DNA from: Salinicola halophilus
Lineage (GTDB): Bacteria > Pseudomonadota > Gammaproteobacteria > Pseudomonadales > Halomonadaceae
DNA length: 64,000 nucleotides
NCBI RefSeq assembly: GCF_003206155.1
Contig: NZ_PZJV01000003.1
Coordinates: 72,650-136,649, forward strand
Direction of reading: 5' to 3'
Positions 33,620 to 42,692 of the stretch are shown here, piece after piece. A program made the translations under genes and the position numbers. The notes beneath the pieces are model-generated. The model was not told the origin of the DNA. It worked only from the letters and a program-made list of their open reading frames with translations, and made no database searches. Position 1 is the first letter of the stretch. Every line of letters begins with the position of its first letter.

Positions 33620-35179
33620 TTGAGTGTCTCGGACCCGCTCGAATTCCATCTCGATAGAACGGATCTACGGGGCCTGGCGCTGCTCGTGTTCGTCATCGGG
33701 CTGGGCCTTGTCTATATCGCGCTTTCGGTGACCTATCGACGCGTGCCTGCGGAGGGGTGGTGGGGTTGCGGTATCGTTGCGACCGTCGTCCTGCTGGGGG
33801 CGGTCGGCGTCTTCTGGCAGCGGGCGCGCCGCGGTCGTGGCCTGGCGGAGCACATCACCGTCGATGCCGACGGCTTTCACTCTCGTCTGCACGGGCGTAT
33901 TCCCTTCGAGGCGATCACCGGCTATCGCAAGGCGCGGGATATCGCACCGCTTCGCTGGGAGCACAATGCGCCGTCGCTGGTGCTCACACTCACCGATGGC
34001 CGGCAGCTGCGATACCATCTGGATCGGCGCCACTACGCCGAAGACATTCTCGATTATGTCGGCTTCGTGGATGCAGCGGTTCTTGCCGCGAACGGCCAGG
34101 CAGCGCTCGTCCAGCGCGAGCCGCCTCTCGGTCGGCAGCGCCTGTTCGACGCGAGCCCGGCGTCAGCGGCAGAAACGACGCCTTCTCTCGTTGGCACCGA
34201 CACCGACACTCAGACCCGTGCTAGCGGCGAGCGCCGGTCATCATCGGCGTCGACGGCTGCCGGCGCGAATCGGTCGCGATCCGACGCACGGGCGTCGTCG
34301 TCCGCGCAGACGGACGACGCGGCGACTCGCCTCGGGGCCGCCAACGGCGCTGCCGTGCAGCGCAGCACGGCGCAGAAGGCCCATCAACGCAAGATCCTCT
34401 CCTATGTCGTCCTCGGCCTCTTGGCCTTGCTGGTGATAGTGCGCCTCTTCGGCTCGGAGATCCGCTCGGTGGTCAATCCCAGTCCGTTCGACGGTATGAA
34501 AGAGAAAGCGCCGGCGGCCTTCGAGCTCAGCAAGCATCGCCTGGCGCGAGCCATCGCGGCAAAAGGACCGGTATTTCTCTGGGGCCGTCCGGCGCCGGTG
34601 GCCGTGCAGCCCGTGCTCCTGCCCAACGTGACCGTGCACTCGGGCATCGGCATGCCGGCGCTCGATCTGATGAGCGCCGCGGGTCGAATTTCCGATTTCC
34701 TTCTCGGTGGCGAGGCCGAGGGCTACCGCGTCGCTCTCCGATACGGTGAGGCTCTTGCGCGTACGCCTCGCACGCGCGTCTCGCAGGCGTCCGTCGAGGG
34801 GGAGGGCGCGCTCTATTTCTATCTCATAGCGAGCGATGCGCTCGAATCGGGGGCCTCGGCGCGACCGATGCGGACGCGAAGCTGGCGCGTCAATTACCGC
34901 GATATCGAGACGCTGCCCGAGCGGATCGAGGAGAGCCTGCAGGCGCGGCCCACGCTCTCCCTGGCGATGGCCGAGCAGTGGCTGACCATGACGCCGAGTC
35001 CCTATCTCTTCGTCACCGCCTCGGCCTACCACGGCATGACCGAGGCGCAGTTCGATGCCGTGACCCAGGCGCTCGCCAAGTACTTCGCGGCGCGCGGCGT
35101 GGATACGGCGTCGTTCGCCACTCAGCGCTTCGACTCGGGCGTCATCGGTCCGGAAAAGGAGTCAGACCATGACCGATAG
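33620..35179 (+). CDS. Membrane protein of unknown function with PH-like segment (first gene of unknown operon)
   Basis: A 519-residue protein with a TTG start after GAGGGA. Two hydrophobic helices (about 15-65) are followed by a PH-like beta segment (about 78-145; EHITVDADGFHSRLHGRIPFEAITGYRK), a Ser/Ala/Thr-rich low-complexity linker (about 170-250), a third helix (KILSYVVLGLLALLVIVRL) and a C-terminal domain of about 250 residues, which may be extracytoplasmic. No family recognised. Its stop overlaps the next gene by 11 bases, so coupling is clear. Confidence 0.65.
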   Translation: MSVSDPLEFHLDRTDLRGLALLVFVIGLGLVYIALSVTYRRVPAEGWWGCGIVATVVLLGAVGVFWQRARRGRGLAEHITVDADGFHSRLHGRIPFEAITGYRKARDIAPLRWEHNAPSLVLTLTDGRQLRYHLDRRHYAEDILDYVGFVDAAVLAANGQAALVQREPPLGRQRLFDASPASAAETTPSLVGTDTDTQTRASGERRSSSASTAAGANRSRSDARASSSAQTDDAATRLGAANGAAVQRSTAQKAHQRKILSYVVLGLLALLVIVRLFGSEIRSVVNPSPFDGMKEKAPAAFELSKHRLARAIAAKGPVFLWGRPAPVAVQPVLLPNVTVHSGIGMPALDLMSAAGRISDFLLGGEAEGYRVALRYGEALARTPRTRVSQASVEGEGALYFYLIASDALESGASARPMRTRSWRVNYRDIETLPERIEESLQARPTLSLAMAEQWLTMTPSPYLFVTASAYHGMTEAQFDAVTQALAKYFAARGVDTASFATQRFDSGVIGPEKESDHDR

Positions 35180-36398
35180 GCGGGTATCGATCGCTTCTCC
35201 GTCAGCGTCCTCTCGCGTCATCAGCGGCGAGGTGCGCTGCCTCGGGTTGACGTGCGATCCGCCGGTCGAGGGCCGCACGCTCTGTCGGCTTTCCACCGAC
35301 GGTGGCGTTTTCTTCTTCTACCGCGAGCAGTTTCCCGAGCTGGAAGAGGGTGCCCACGACCCTCGCCCCGGGGAGCGCCTGGTGCTCGGGGCGTCGCGCC
35401 TGCGTGACGGCAGTGGCTGGCTGCACTGGCTCGCACGTGAGAATGGCGGCCTGCATTGTCGCCCCGAGTCGTCCTGGTCCTGGCTATTGCCGATCGGCCT
35501 GCTGTCGGCGCCGCTGATGGCCTGGTGGATGACGCAGCTACCCAGCGACGGTGTCGGGTGGATGACGCTGCAGGCGCTGCTGGGAATCATCGCCGTCGGT
35601 GTGCTGGGCCTGTCGCTCTACCGCCTCGCGATACGCTGGCATCCGACTGAGCGGGCGCTGCAGCGTCACCTGGCTGACGGGACGGATGCGCGTCATCGAT
35701 CATCGCTTTCGCCGTCACCGCTGCCGGCGACGCCGCTTTCGCTCGAGGATGGCGCTCATCACGGCATCGGGCTGGTCCAGGGGCGGGCAGAGCACGTACG
35801 CCTCGTCATCGAAACCGAGGGGAGCGGGCGCTATCGGCGTGACTACCGTCGCTATCATTTCCGCTGTGGCGGCGGAGACTTCACGCTGCGCAGCTTCCAC
35901 GGCGACGTGGGCAAGGTACTCGATCCGGTCTTCTACCGCCGGGCACCGCTGTTCATCGGCGAGGGGGATCGGATCTCACTGCTGACGCTGGCGGGTGACG
36001 GTGAAGTTCACGCCATTCTCGACGCCGAAGACGGTCGCGCCCAAGTCAATACCCAAGGCGCGCCCTATACACGGGCGGGGCGCTGGGGCACGCAGGCGTT
36101 TTTGGTATTCCTGTTCGCCTTCATGCTGATCACTTTCTCGATCTTCATCCTCGAAGAGTGGTGGTCACAGGGCAAATTGCCTGACGTCTGGGCCGTGCGG
36201 GAAGCGCTCTCTCTGTTCATGGGGGTGAATGTCGTGATGTCGACGCTGATCGCGGGTGGAGTCGGGCTGATCGTCGATCGCATCCACAAGTTCTACTACG
36301 GCCGGCGCTCTCATCTTCCCTTCGAGCGACTGCTGGGTATCGCCTATCGCTGGCGAATCCACAACGGTCGCTCCACTCACCTCGATGAGTTTCGCTGA
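35169..36398 (+). CDS. Membrane protein of unknown function (second gene of unknown operon)
   Basis: This 409-residue protein opens with an OB-like beta-rich domain (ISGEVRCLGLTCDPPVEGRTLC), then two helices (about 98-155), a soluble beta-rich domain (about 175-295; YHFRCGGGDFTLRSFHGDV) and two more helices (about 305-375). That order (beta domain, helix pair, beta domain, helix pair) suggests a duplication with diverged halves. It starts inside the end of the preceding gene and ends three bases before the next. No known family recognised. Confidence 0.65.
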   Translation: MTDRRVSIASPSASSRVISGEVRCLGLTCDPPVEGRTLCRLSTDGGVFFFYREQFPELEEGAHDPRPGERLVLGASRLRDGSGWLHWLARENGGLHCRPESSWSWLLPIGLLSAPLMAWWMTQLPSDGVGWMTLQALLGIIAVGVLGLSLYRLAIRWHPTERALQRHLADGTDARHRSSLSPSPLPATPLSLEDGAHHGIGLVQGRAEHVRLVIETEGSGRYRRDYRRYHFRCGGGDFTLRSFHGDVGKVLDPVFYRRAPLFIGEGDRISLLTLAGDGEVHAILDAEDGRAQVNTQGAPYTRAGRWGTQAFLVFLFAFMLITFSIFILEEWWSQGKLPDVWAVREALSLFMGVNVVMSTLIAGGVGLIVDRIHKFYYGRRSHLPFERLLGIAYRWRIHNGRSTHLDEFR

Positions 36399-36400
36399 TC

Positions 36401-37669
36401 ATGCTGCCCGTCTGGATTCGCCCCTGGGTCTTCGTCACTTTGGCGATCGTCGGTCTATTCACCCTCGTCTGGCACTTCATGGCCGCGTATGCGTTCGGCT
36501 GGCAGCGAGACGCGGATCAGACGCTCGCCCATGCGCTGCGAGAGCCGATCGAGTGGAGCTCGTTGACCGGGACGGCGGCCGGGGAGGAAGCACTGCTGGT
36601 GCTCGAATCCCACGGCCGCGATGCCGAGGTGGAAGCGTGTGCAGCGGCAGGCGACTGTGGCTCGGCGTGCGCGGCCGGGGCAGCGAGCGGAGCGCGGGAG
36701 ATCGAAACCGGGCCGGCGCGCCCGATCTTCAACTGCCTGATGGCGCCGCCGACGAGTGGCGACGCCGCCCCGCGCTATCGCGAGCCCTCGCTGTATTATC
36801 TGCTGCGTAGCGATGGCGAGCGGGTGGAAACGGTCGCCAGGCTGCAGGGCGAGATTCTCGATCTGCGCTGCGGTGAGATGCGCTGCTATCTCCTTGCCCG
36901 CCTGCCGGAAACGCCGCATCAGACCCTGTTCGTCTCCGAGGATCTCGGCGGGCACTGGCGCCTCGCCGCCGAGCGCATCCTCGAGCAAGCGGATACCCTG
37001 GCCGAATTCGTGCATGTTGCGGGCGACGCCATCTGGCTGGCGGACAGCGATACGCTCTACGCCTCTCGCGATGGCGGGCGCCATTGGAAGACGCTCTCTA
37101 GCGCGCGGGCGCTGCTCCTTCACGACCCAACCCTGGGTGTCGCGCTGCCGAGCGACCCGCGATTCGACTGGGCGCTCGACGATGCGGACGAGATTCACGC
37201 GTACGCCAGCTACCGCGGCACCGACGGCCGCGGGATGGTGAACTATCGGCTCGACGCCGACAGCGGGCGTATCCTCGAAGCCAATGAAGAGGCAGGGCGT
37301 TTCACCGGTACGCTCACGCGCAAGGACGGCGCGCTGCTGGCACTCCATGAATCCGGCGAGCCGACGCGCTATACGCTCTATCGCCTTCGTGGCGAGAAGC
37401 GAGAGCCGCTGCTGGAGACCGGCGGAGATCCACTCGGGCATCTCGAGGGTGGCCGGAACGTGATGTTGCTCGACAGCGGAAAGGGGGATGGTGCCCACCT
37501 GCTGCTGAGCCGGGACGGCGAGCAGTGGCTACCGATGGCCAGCCGGCACCGGGGTGAACGTATGATTCTCGACCCTTCCGGCGCGGGTATTCTCGAATTC
37601 GGCTACCCCGGGGACGATGCGCGCTATCCCTATCGCTGGCTGCGACCGCCCGAGGATCGCCTGCCCTGA
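36401..37669 (+). CDS. Asp-box beta-propeller-like protein with N-terminal anchor (third gene of unknown operon)
   Basis: A 422-residue protein with one N-terminal membrane anchor (VFVTLAIVGLFTLVWHFMAAYAF) and an extracytoplasmic part with Asp-box motifs (SxDxGxxW type): SEDLGGHW, SRDGGRHW and LSRDGEQW. Such repeats mark beta-propellers of the BNR/sortilin/YCF48 kind. Cys in EACAAAGDCGSACA could form disulfides, as in other secreted proteins. It is the last gene of a three-gene operon. Enzymatic activity (for example sialidase) is not supported; a binding or assembly role is more likely. Confidence 0.65.
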   Translation: MLPVWIRPWVFVTLAIVGLFTLVWHFMAAYAFGWQRDADQTLAHALREPIEWSSLTGTAAGEEALLVLESHGRDAEVEACAAAGDCGSACAAGAASGAREIETGPARPIFNCLMAPPTSGDAAPRYREPSLYYLLRSDGERVETVARLQGEILDLRCGEMRCYLLARLPETPHQTLFVSEDLGGHWRLAAERILEQADTLAEFVHVAGDAIWLADSDTLYASRDGGRHWKTLSSARALLLHDPTLGVALPSDPRFDWALDDADEIHAYASYRGTDGRGMVNYRLDADSGRILEANEEAGRFTGTLTRKDGALLALHESGEPTRYTLYRLRGEKREPLLETGGDPLGHLEGGRNVMLLDSGKGDGAHLLLSRDGEQWLPMASRHRGERMILDPSGAGILEFGYPGDDARYPYRWLRPPEDRLP

Positions 37670-38107
37670 ACGGTTGGGTCGACATGGCGTCGGTGGTAGA
37701 CTCCGCCGCTTGCAACGACCACTGCCGTCGATCCCGGGCCTTCGGGCCGCGGCGCAACGCCGAGAATTCGCCGGTATGCCATCAACCGCCACGAGCGTGA
37801 CTGTTCGCATGACTCCGCCCTAGCGCAGCCTTCCCCGCACGACGCGATGCGTCCGTGCCCTCGATCGCCCCGGTTCTCCCGGTCGGCGATGCTTTTCGTA
37901 TTCGCTCAATTCGGTACTCGTTTCGAATCTCGTCGTACAGCACGTCCGTCACTATCCGTGACGGTCGGCGCGCGGCTTTCAAGATGGCGTCATCCGCTGT
38001 CGCGGGGAAGCGATCGTCATTCGGTCGCCCGTGCGCCGTGGCGTTGGCCTGGGGAAACGAGGCGGTACCTGCCTGACACAAGGGAACACTCCAGAAGGGG
38101 ACACTCC
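37670..38107. other. Intergenic region with duplicated ribosome-site segment
   Basis: These 438 bases contain no credible gene. At the right end AAGGGAACACTCCAG (38080-38094) and AAGGGGACACTCCAT (38095-38109) are a 15-base near-exact duplication, the second ending in the start codon of the SulP gene, so the ribosome-site segment is doubled. Nothing else stands out. Confidence 0.55.
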
Positions 38108-39595
38108 ATGTATGAAACGATAAGACGACACTGGTTTTCCAACGTCCGCGGCGACGTGCTCGCGGGCGCCGTGGTGGCGCTGGCGCTGATCCCGGAGGCG
38201 ATCGCCTTCTCGATCATCGCCGGCGTCGATCCCAAGATCGGCCTCTACGCGTCGTTCTCCATGGCGGTGGTGATCGCCTTCGCCGGCGGGCGTCCGGGGA
38301 TGATCTCGGCGGCAACCGGGGCGACGGCGCTGCTGATGGTCACCCTGGTGCGCGATCACGGTCTGCAGTATCTGTTGGCCGCGACGCTGCTCACCGGCGT
38401 CATTCAGATCGTGTTCGGCTATTTGAAGCTCGGGGCGCTGATGCGCTTCGTCTCGCGCTCGGTGGTCACCGGCTTCGTCAATGCGCTGGCGATCCTGATC
38501 TTCATGGCGCAGCTGCCCGAGCTCACCAACGTCACCTGGCACGTCTACGCCATGACGGCGGCCGGCCTCGGCATCATCTACCTCTTCCCCTATCTGCCGG
38601 TGATCGGTAAGACGCTGCCGTCGCCGCTGGTCTGCATCGTGGTGCTGACCGCCGTCTACATGATCACCGGCATGGACATCCGCTCCGTGGGGGACATGGG
38701 CGAGCTGCCCGACGCGCTACCGGTCTTCCTGTGGCCGGACGTACCGCTGAACCTGGAAACGCTGTGGATCATCCTGCCGTACTCGCTGGGCATCGCCGTC
38801 GTCGGTCTGCTCGAGTCGATGATGACCGCGACCATCGTCGACGAACTCACCGACACGCCGAGCGACAAGAACCGCGAGTGCAAGGGCCAGGGCCTTGCCA
38901 ATATCGTCACCGGGGCGCTCGGCGGCATGGCGGGCTGCGCGATGATCGGCCAGTCCGTGATCAACGTGAAATCCGGCGGCCGTAACCGGCTCTCGACGCT
39001 GGTGGCCGGCGTCTTTCTGCTGATCCTGGTGGTCTTCCTCGGCGACTGGGTCTCGCAGATCCCTATGGCGGCGCTGGTCGCGGTGATGATCATGGTCTCC
39101 ATCGGCACCTTCAGCTGGCAGTCGATCCGGGATCTCAAGCGTCATCCGCTCTCCACCAACGTGGTCATGCTGGCTACGGTGGTCACCGTGGTCGCTACCC
39201 ACAACCTGGCGATCGGCGTTCTCGTCGGCGTGCTGCTGGCGTCGTTGTTCTTTGCCAACAAGGTGGGGCAGATTCTCTATGTCGGCAGCCGGATGGACGA
39301 AAGCGGTCGGACCCGCGAGTATGAAGTCGTCGGCCAGGTGTTCTTCGCCTCTTCGACCCGCTTCACCGCGAGCTTCGATTTCAAGGAGGCGGTCGAGCGC
39401 GTGACCATCGATCTCTCCCGAGCGCATCTGTGGGATATCACCGGCGTCGAGGCGCTGGACAACGTGGTGGTGAAGTATCGCCGCGAAGGCACCGAGGTCG
39501 AGGTGATCGGGCTCAATCAGGCGAGCGCCACGCTGGTCGACCGCTTCGCCGTCCACGACAAGCCGGACGCGGTGGAGAAGCTGATGGGGCACTGA
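38108..39595 (+). CDS. SulP/SLC26-family anion transporter with STAS domain
   Basis: A 495-residue transporter. The membrane part (about residues 15-385) includes [24 protein letters not shown] (the SulP signature near helix one) and [16 protein letters not shown]; the C-terminal STAS domain (about 400-490) includes [22 protein letters not shown]. Bacterial relatives carry sulphate, bicarbonate or dicarboxylates. It is followed after 73 bases by a universal stress protein gene, a pairing common for such transporters in marine bacteria. The doubled ribosome-site segment upstream is unusual. Confidence 0.9.
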   Translation: MYETIRRHWFSNVRGDVLAGAVVALALIPEAIAFSIIAGVDPKIGLYASFSMAVVIAFAGGRPGMISAATGATALLMVTLVRDHGLQYLLAATLLTGVIQIVFGYLKLGALMRFVSRSVVTGFVNALAILIFMAQLPELTNVTWHVYAMTAAGLGIIYLFPYLPVIGKTLPSPLVCIVVLTAVYMITGMDIRSVGDMGELPDALPVFLWPDVPLNLETLWIILPYSLGIAVVGLLESMMTATIVDELTDTPSDKNRECKGQGLANIVTGALGGMAGCAMIGQSVINVKSGGRNRLSTLVAGVFLLILVVFLGDWVSQIPMAALVAVMIMVSIGTFSWQSIRDLKRHPLSTNVVMLATVVTVVATHNLAIGVLVGVLLASLFFANKVGQILYVGSRMDESGRTREYEVVGQVFFASSTRFTASFDFKEAVERVTIDLSRAHLWDITGVEALDNVVVKYRREGTEVEVIGLNQASATLVDRFAVHDKPDAVEKLMGH

Positions 39596-39610
39596 CGAGC
39601 CGGACCCCAA

Positions 39611-39643
39611 TCGGCGCGCCTGGCTATCGTCTCGGCGCGCCGA
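39611..39643. terminator. GC-rich hairpin between the SulP and stress-protein genes
   Basis: Ten-base arms 39611-39620 and 39634-39643, each containing GGCGCGCC, pair perfectly around 13 bases. With no T-run it may be an attenuator or mRNA-stabilising hairpin rather than a true terminator. Confidence 0.45.
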
Positions 39644-39668
39644 CGATCTCTCTTTTCGAGGAAAGCAC

Positions 39669-40526
39669 ATGAGCGAACGATACGTACTCGCCTGCATCGA
39701 CGACTCGACCCACGCCAGCGGCGTCTGCGCCGCCGCGAGCTGGGCGGCGGCGCGGCTTGCGGCGCCGCTGGAGCTCCTGCACGTGCTGAGCAAGCCGCGG
39801 GACGCCGACAGTACCGATGCCAGCGGCCAGATCGGTCTCGGCAGCCGGGAGAACCTGCGCGCCCAGCTCACCGAGCTCGACGAGCAGCGCGCCACGCTCG
39901 CCCAGCAGCACGGTCGCGAACTGCTGAGTGCGGCCAAGAGCGAGGCCCAGACAGTGACCACGACCTCGGTGGCGACGGCGCTGCGTCACGGGGATCTGAT
40001 CGAGTCGCTGGTCGAGCGGGAGTCGCAGGCGCGGCTGGTGGTGCTCGGCAAGCAGGGCGAATCGCAGCGGGACGCCTCGCCCCATCTCGGCAGCAACCTG
40101 GAGCGGGTGGTGCGCACGCTGCACACACCGATTCTGGTCACGCCGACCGAGTTCCGCGCGCCGACGCGGCTGCTGCTCGCCTTCGACGGCAGCCGTACCA
40201 CGCGGCGCGGCGTGGAGATGATCGCCGAGAGCCCGCTGCTCAATGGACTGGTCTGCCACGTGGTGATGATCGGCGCCGGCACCGACGATCAGCGCGCCGA
40301 GCTCGAGTGGGCGCTGAATCGCCTGCGCGAGGGCGGCATCGAGGCCGAGGGTGACGTGCTGGCGGGAGAGGTCGACGAGGTGCTCGGCGACTACGCCGCG
40401 CGGGAAGAGATCGATCTGATGATCATGGGCGCCTACGGCCACTCGCGCATTCGCCAGCTGCTGGTCGGCAGCACGACCACCACGATGCTGCGCCATTCGC
40501 AGGTGGCGACGCTCATTCTGCGCTGA
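39669..40526 (+). CDS. Tandem universal stress protein (two USP domains)
   Basis: The 285 residues hold two USP domains. The C-terminal one ends in MGAYGHSRIRQLLVGSTTTTML, the GxxGx9G(S/T) ATP-binding loop; the first has VVLGKQGESQ, followed later by HLGSNLERVV. GAGGAAA precedes the ATG. Its role beside the SulP transporter may be ATP-dependent regulation of anion transport or stress survival. Confidence 0.9.
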   Translation: MSERYVLACIDDSTHASGVCAAASWAAARLAAPLELLHVLSKPRDADSTDASGQIGLGSRENLRAQLTELDEQRATLAQQHGRELLSAAKSEAQTVTTTSVATALRHGDLIESLVERESQARLVVLGKQGESQRDASPHLGSNLERVVRTLHTPILVTPTEFRAPTRLLLAFDGSRTTRRGVEMIAESPLLNGLVCHVVMIGAGTDDQRAELEWALNRLREGGIEAEGDVLAGEVDEVLGDYAAREEIDLMIMGAYGHSRIRQLLVGSTTTTMLRHSQVATLILR

Positions 40527-40591
40527 AGCCGGGCGAGTTTTGCGCGAAGCCGCGGTGTGAGTTCTGCCTTCGAGCCGGGCGAGCGGCCGCG

Positions 40592-41212
40592 TCACTCGCT
40601 GGCGCTGCGCTCGTCGTCCCGCGCCGGCGGGGTGGGGCGGTGGCGCAGGAACTGGCCGAGGCTTTCGGGCTGGCATTCGCCGACGCGGCAGAGCTGCCAG
40701 GCGATCTCCGCGTAGTGCATCAGGGTCGGCGTCATCAGCCGCTGACGATGCGGCTGGTGTTCGTGGCGCGCGGCTTCGTCGTCGAGCCACTCGAAGAGCC
40801 TTGCCAGCCGGGTGTAGGTCACGTCGCCACGGCCGGCATTGCCGCGTAGCGCATCCACCGATAGACAGCGCATCACGCTGCGCTTGTTGGGGTCGAGGCT
40901 CTCCTTGTCCAGCAGCCCCTCCGCGTGGCTGATGAACTGCTGCACCAGTTGGGCGAGTTCTGCCGACTCGAGCTGTTCGCGCACCGCCTGCTGGCTCTCG
41001 GCAAGGGCCCGCTGCTGGCGCGCAAGGCCGCGGGTGAGCAGCACCAGCTGGACACAGAGCCAGCCGGCGAGCGTCAGCGCCAGCAGATAGATGCCCAGCG
41101 GCGCGAGCGCCTGCGGTGCCAGCGGCCAGGTGAGTTCGCTTGCGATCACGCCGCCGGCGGCCAGTGCCAGCAGGGCGACGATCAGCGCCACGATGAAAAG
41201 ACCGGAATGCAT
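40592..41212 (-). CDS. Membrane protein of unknown function with coiled coil
   Basis: A 206-residue protein with two N-terminal hydrophobic helices (LFIVALIVALLALAAGGVI; LGIYLLALTLAGWLCVQLVLL), then a Gln/Glu/Ala-rich coiled coil (about 65-90) and a cytoplasmic helical domain. No family recognised. It is downstream of and in line with the FabG gene (173-base gap), but nothing connects it to the polyene pathway. Confidence 0.65.
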   Translation of the reverse strand: MHSGLFIVALIVALLALAAGGVIASELTWPLAPQALAPLGIYLLALTLAGWLCVQLVLLTRGLARQQRALAESQQAVREQLESAELAQLVQQFISHAEGLLDKESLDPNKRSVMRCLSVDALRGNAGRGDVTYTRLARLFEWLDDEAARHEHQPHRQRLMTPTLMHYAEIAWQLCRVGECQPESLGQFLRHRPTPPARDDERSASE

Positions 41213-41385
41213 GGGGTTGTCCTGTCGAGAGAGACCGCGATGGCGTCTGTTATCGGCGTGCGGCGACGATGCTTGAGCCGGCGGCCCCTCTCGGCCTCTG
41301 GCGACGAGCCGATCCCACGCTCAACGCCGTGTAGTCCCCGACCCCGCCACTTCTCGTCTCGCGGCAGCGATTGCGGGCGTGCGGG

Positions 41386-42186
41386 CTAGAACATCCCGCC
41401 GTTGACCGCGATTACCTGCCGGGTGATATAGGCCGCGTCCGCCGAGCAGAGAAAGCTCACGGTCCCCGCGATCTCCTCGGCCTGCCCCGTGCGCTGCATG
41501 GGGACCGTTCGCCGTAGCTCGTCACGTGAGAGCGTCTCGGTCATGTCGGTGTCGATCCAGCCGGGGGCGACGCAGTTGACCGTGATGCGCCGCTTGGCGA
41601 GCTCCACCGCCAGCGCCTTGGTCGCGCCGATGATGCCCGCCTTGGCGGCGCTGTAGTTGACCTGGCCGCGGTTGCCCATCATTCCCGAGAGCGACGACAA
41701 TGTGACGATTCGGCCTCCCTGTCGTCGCTGGATCATCGGCATCGTCAGCGGCTGCAGCACGTTGTAGAAGCCGTCCAGATTGGTGCGCAGCACGCGGTCC
41801 CAGGCGTCGCCGTCGAGTGCCGGAAAGGGCGCATCGGCGGTGACGCCGGCGTTGCAGATCACGCCGTAGTAGCAGCCGTGGGCGGCGATGTCCGCCTCCA
41901 GCACCTCACGCACCCGCTCGCGCTCGCGAACGTCGAAATGCAGGAGTCTCGTCCGCCGGCCCTCGGCCTCGACGTCCGCCTTCACCGCCTCGATCCCCGC
42001 CCCCGGGCGGCGGCAGTGGAGCACGATGTCGAAGCCGTCTCGCGCCAGCCGACGGGCGATCGCCGCGCCGAGCCCGCGGTTGGCGCCGGTCACCAGCACG
42101 CTGCGCGCTGGCGAAGCGTCGTCGGTGGCGTCCTGGCTTGCGGTGTCCGGGGAAGCTGTGTCCGGGGAAGCTGTGTCGAGGCTCAT
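41386..42186 (-). CDS. 3-ketoacyl-ACP reductase, FabG-like (ApeQ position)
   Basis: A 266-residue SDR: TGANRGLGAAIARRLA (cofactor loop), CNAGV, SSLSGMMGNRGQVNYSAAKAG (Ser, Tyr, Lys catalytic set) and VNCVAPGWIDTDM. It would reduce the ketoacyl chain on ACP in polyene synthesis. The first about 20 residues are DTASPDTASPDTASQDA, encoded by a 15-base tandem repeat, and are not part of the fold. It overlaps the upstream dehydratase by four bases (ATGA). Last gene of the operon. Confidence 0.88.
   Translation of the reverse strand: MSLDTASPDTASPDTASQDATDDASPARSVLVTGANRGLGAAIARRLARDGFDIVLHCRRPGAGIEAVKADVEAEGRRTRLLHFDVRERERVREVLEADIAAHGCYYGVICNAGVTADAPFPALDGDAWDRVLRTNLDGFYNVLQPLTMPMIQRRQGGRIVTLSSLSGMMGNRGQVNYSAAKAGIIGATKALAVELAKRRITVNCVAPGWIDTDMTETLSRDELRRTVPMQRTGQAEEIAGTVSFLCSADAAYITRQVIAVNGGMF
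42136..42180 (-). repeat. In-frame 15-base tandem repeat inside the FabG-like coding start
   Basis: Units 42136-42150, 42151-42165 and 42166-42180 encode DTASP-type pentapeptides just after the initiation codon. Confidence 0.8.
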
Positions 42187-42692
42187 ACGATCTCGCCGGT
42201 GGAAGAGGGGAAAAGCGATGGCTCATCGGTGGCGGCGGCAAGCGGCGATCGGTAGAGCGTCAGCGTGCCCGCGGCGAGCGTGTCGCCGCTCTCGGCGTCG
42301 AGGATCTCGCCCTCGATCTGGGTAACGCCGTTGTCGGCGACGAAATCGACCCGAACCGACACCCGAAAGCGACGCCCGAAGGCGAACGCCGGCGACTCGC
42401 TGCGATAGCGCCGGCAGCCGAGCAGCAGCCCCGGCTGCGGCGCCTCGCCGCTGGCCAGTGCCCGATATCCCGCCCAGCCGGCGAGCGTCTGGGCGATCCA
42501 CTCCACCCCGACCCAGGCCGGGATACCGGCGTCGTCGGCGAAGAGATCGTCCGCGCTTGGCGTCACCTCGGCGACGGCGCCGTCGTCGTCGATCTGCTGG
42601 AGCGTGTCCAGCAGGCACATGCCGCGGGCGTGGGGCACCAGTGGCGCGATGGGGCAGGGCAGTTCGGGTCGGGCGTTCAGCGTCTCGCTCAT
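42183..42692 (-). CDS. Hotdog-fold dehydratase (ApeP position)
   Basis: A 169-residue protein starting MSETLNARPELPCPIAPLVPHARGMCLLD. The PLVPHARGMCLLD segment with its His and the later AWVGVEWIAQTLAGWAGY match the 3-hydroxydecanoyl-ACP-dehydratase-like proteins of aryl-polyene clusters. It would dehydrate the 3-hydroxyacyl-ACP to build the conjugated chain. Overlaps both neighbours by four bases. Confidence 0.85.
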   Translation of the reverse strand: MSETLNARPELPCPIAPLVPHARGMCLLDTLQQIDDDGAVAEVTPSADDLFADDAGIPAWVGVEWIAQTLAGWAGYRALASGEAPQPGLLLGCRRYRSESPAFAFGRRFRVSVRVDFVADNGVTQIEGEILDAESGDTLAAGTLTLYRSPLAAATDEPSLFPSSTGEIV

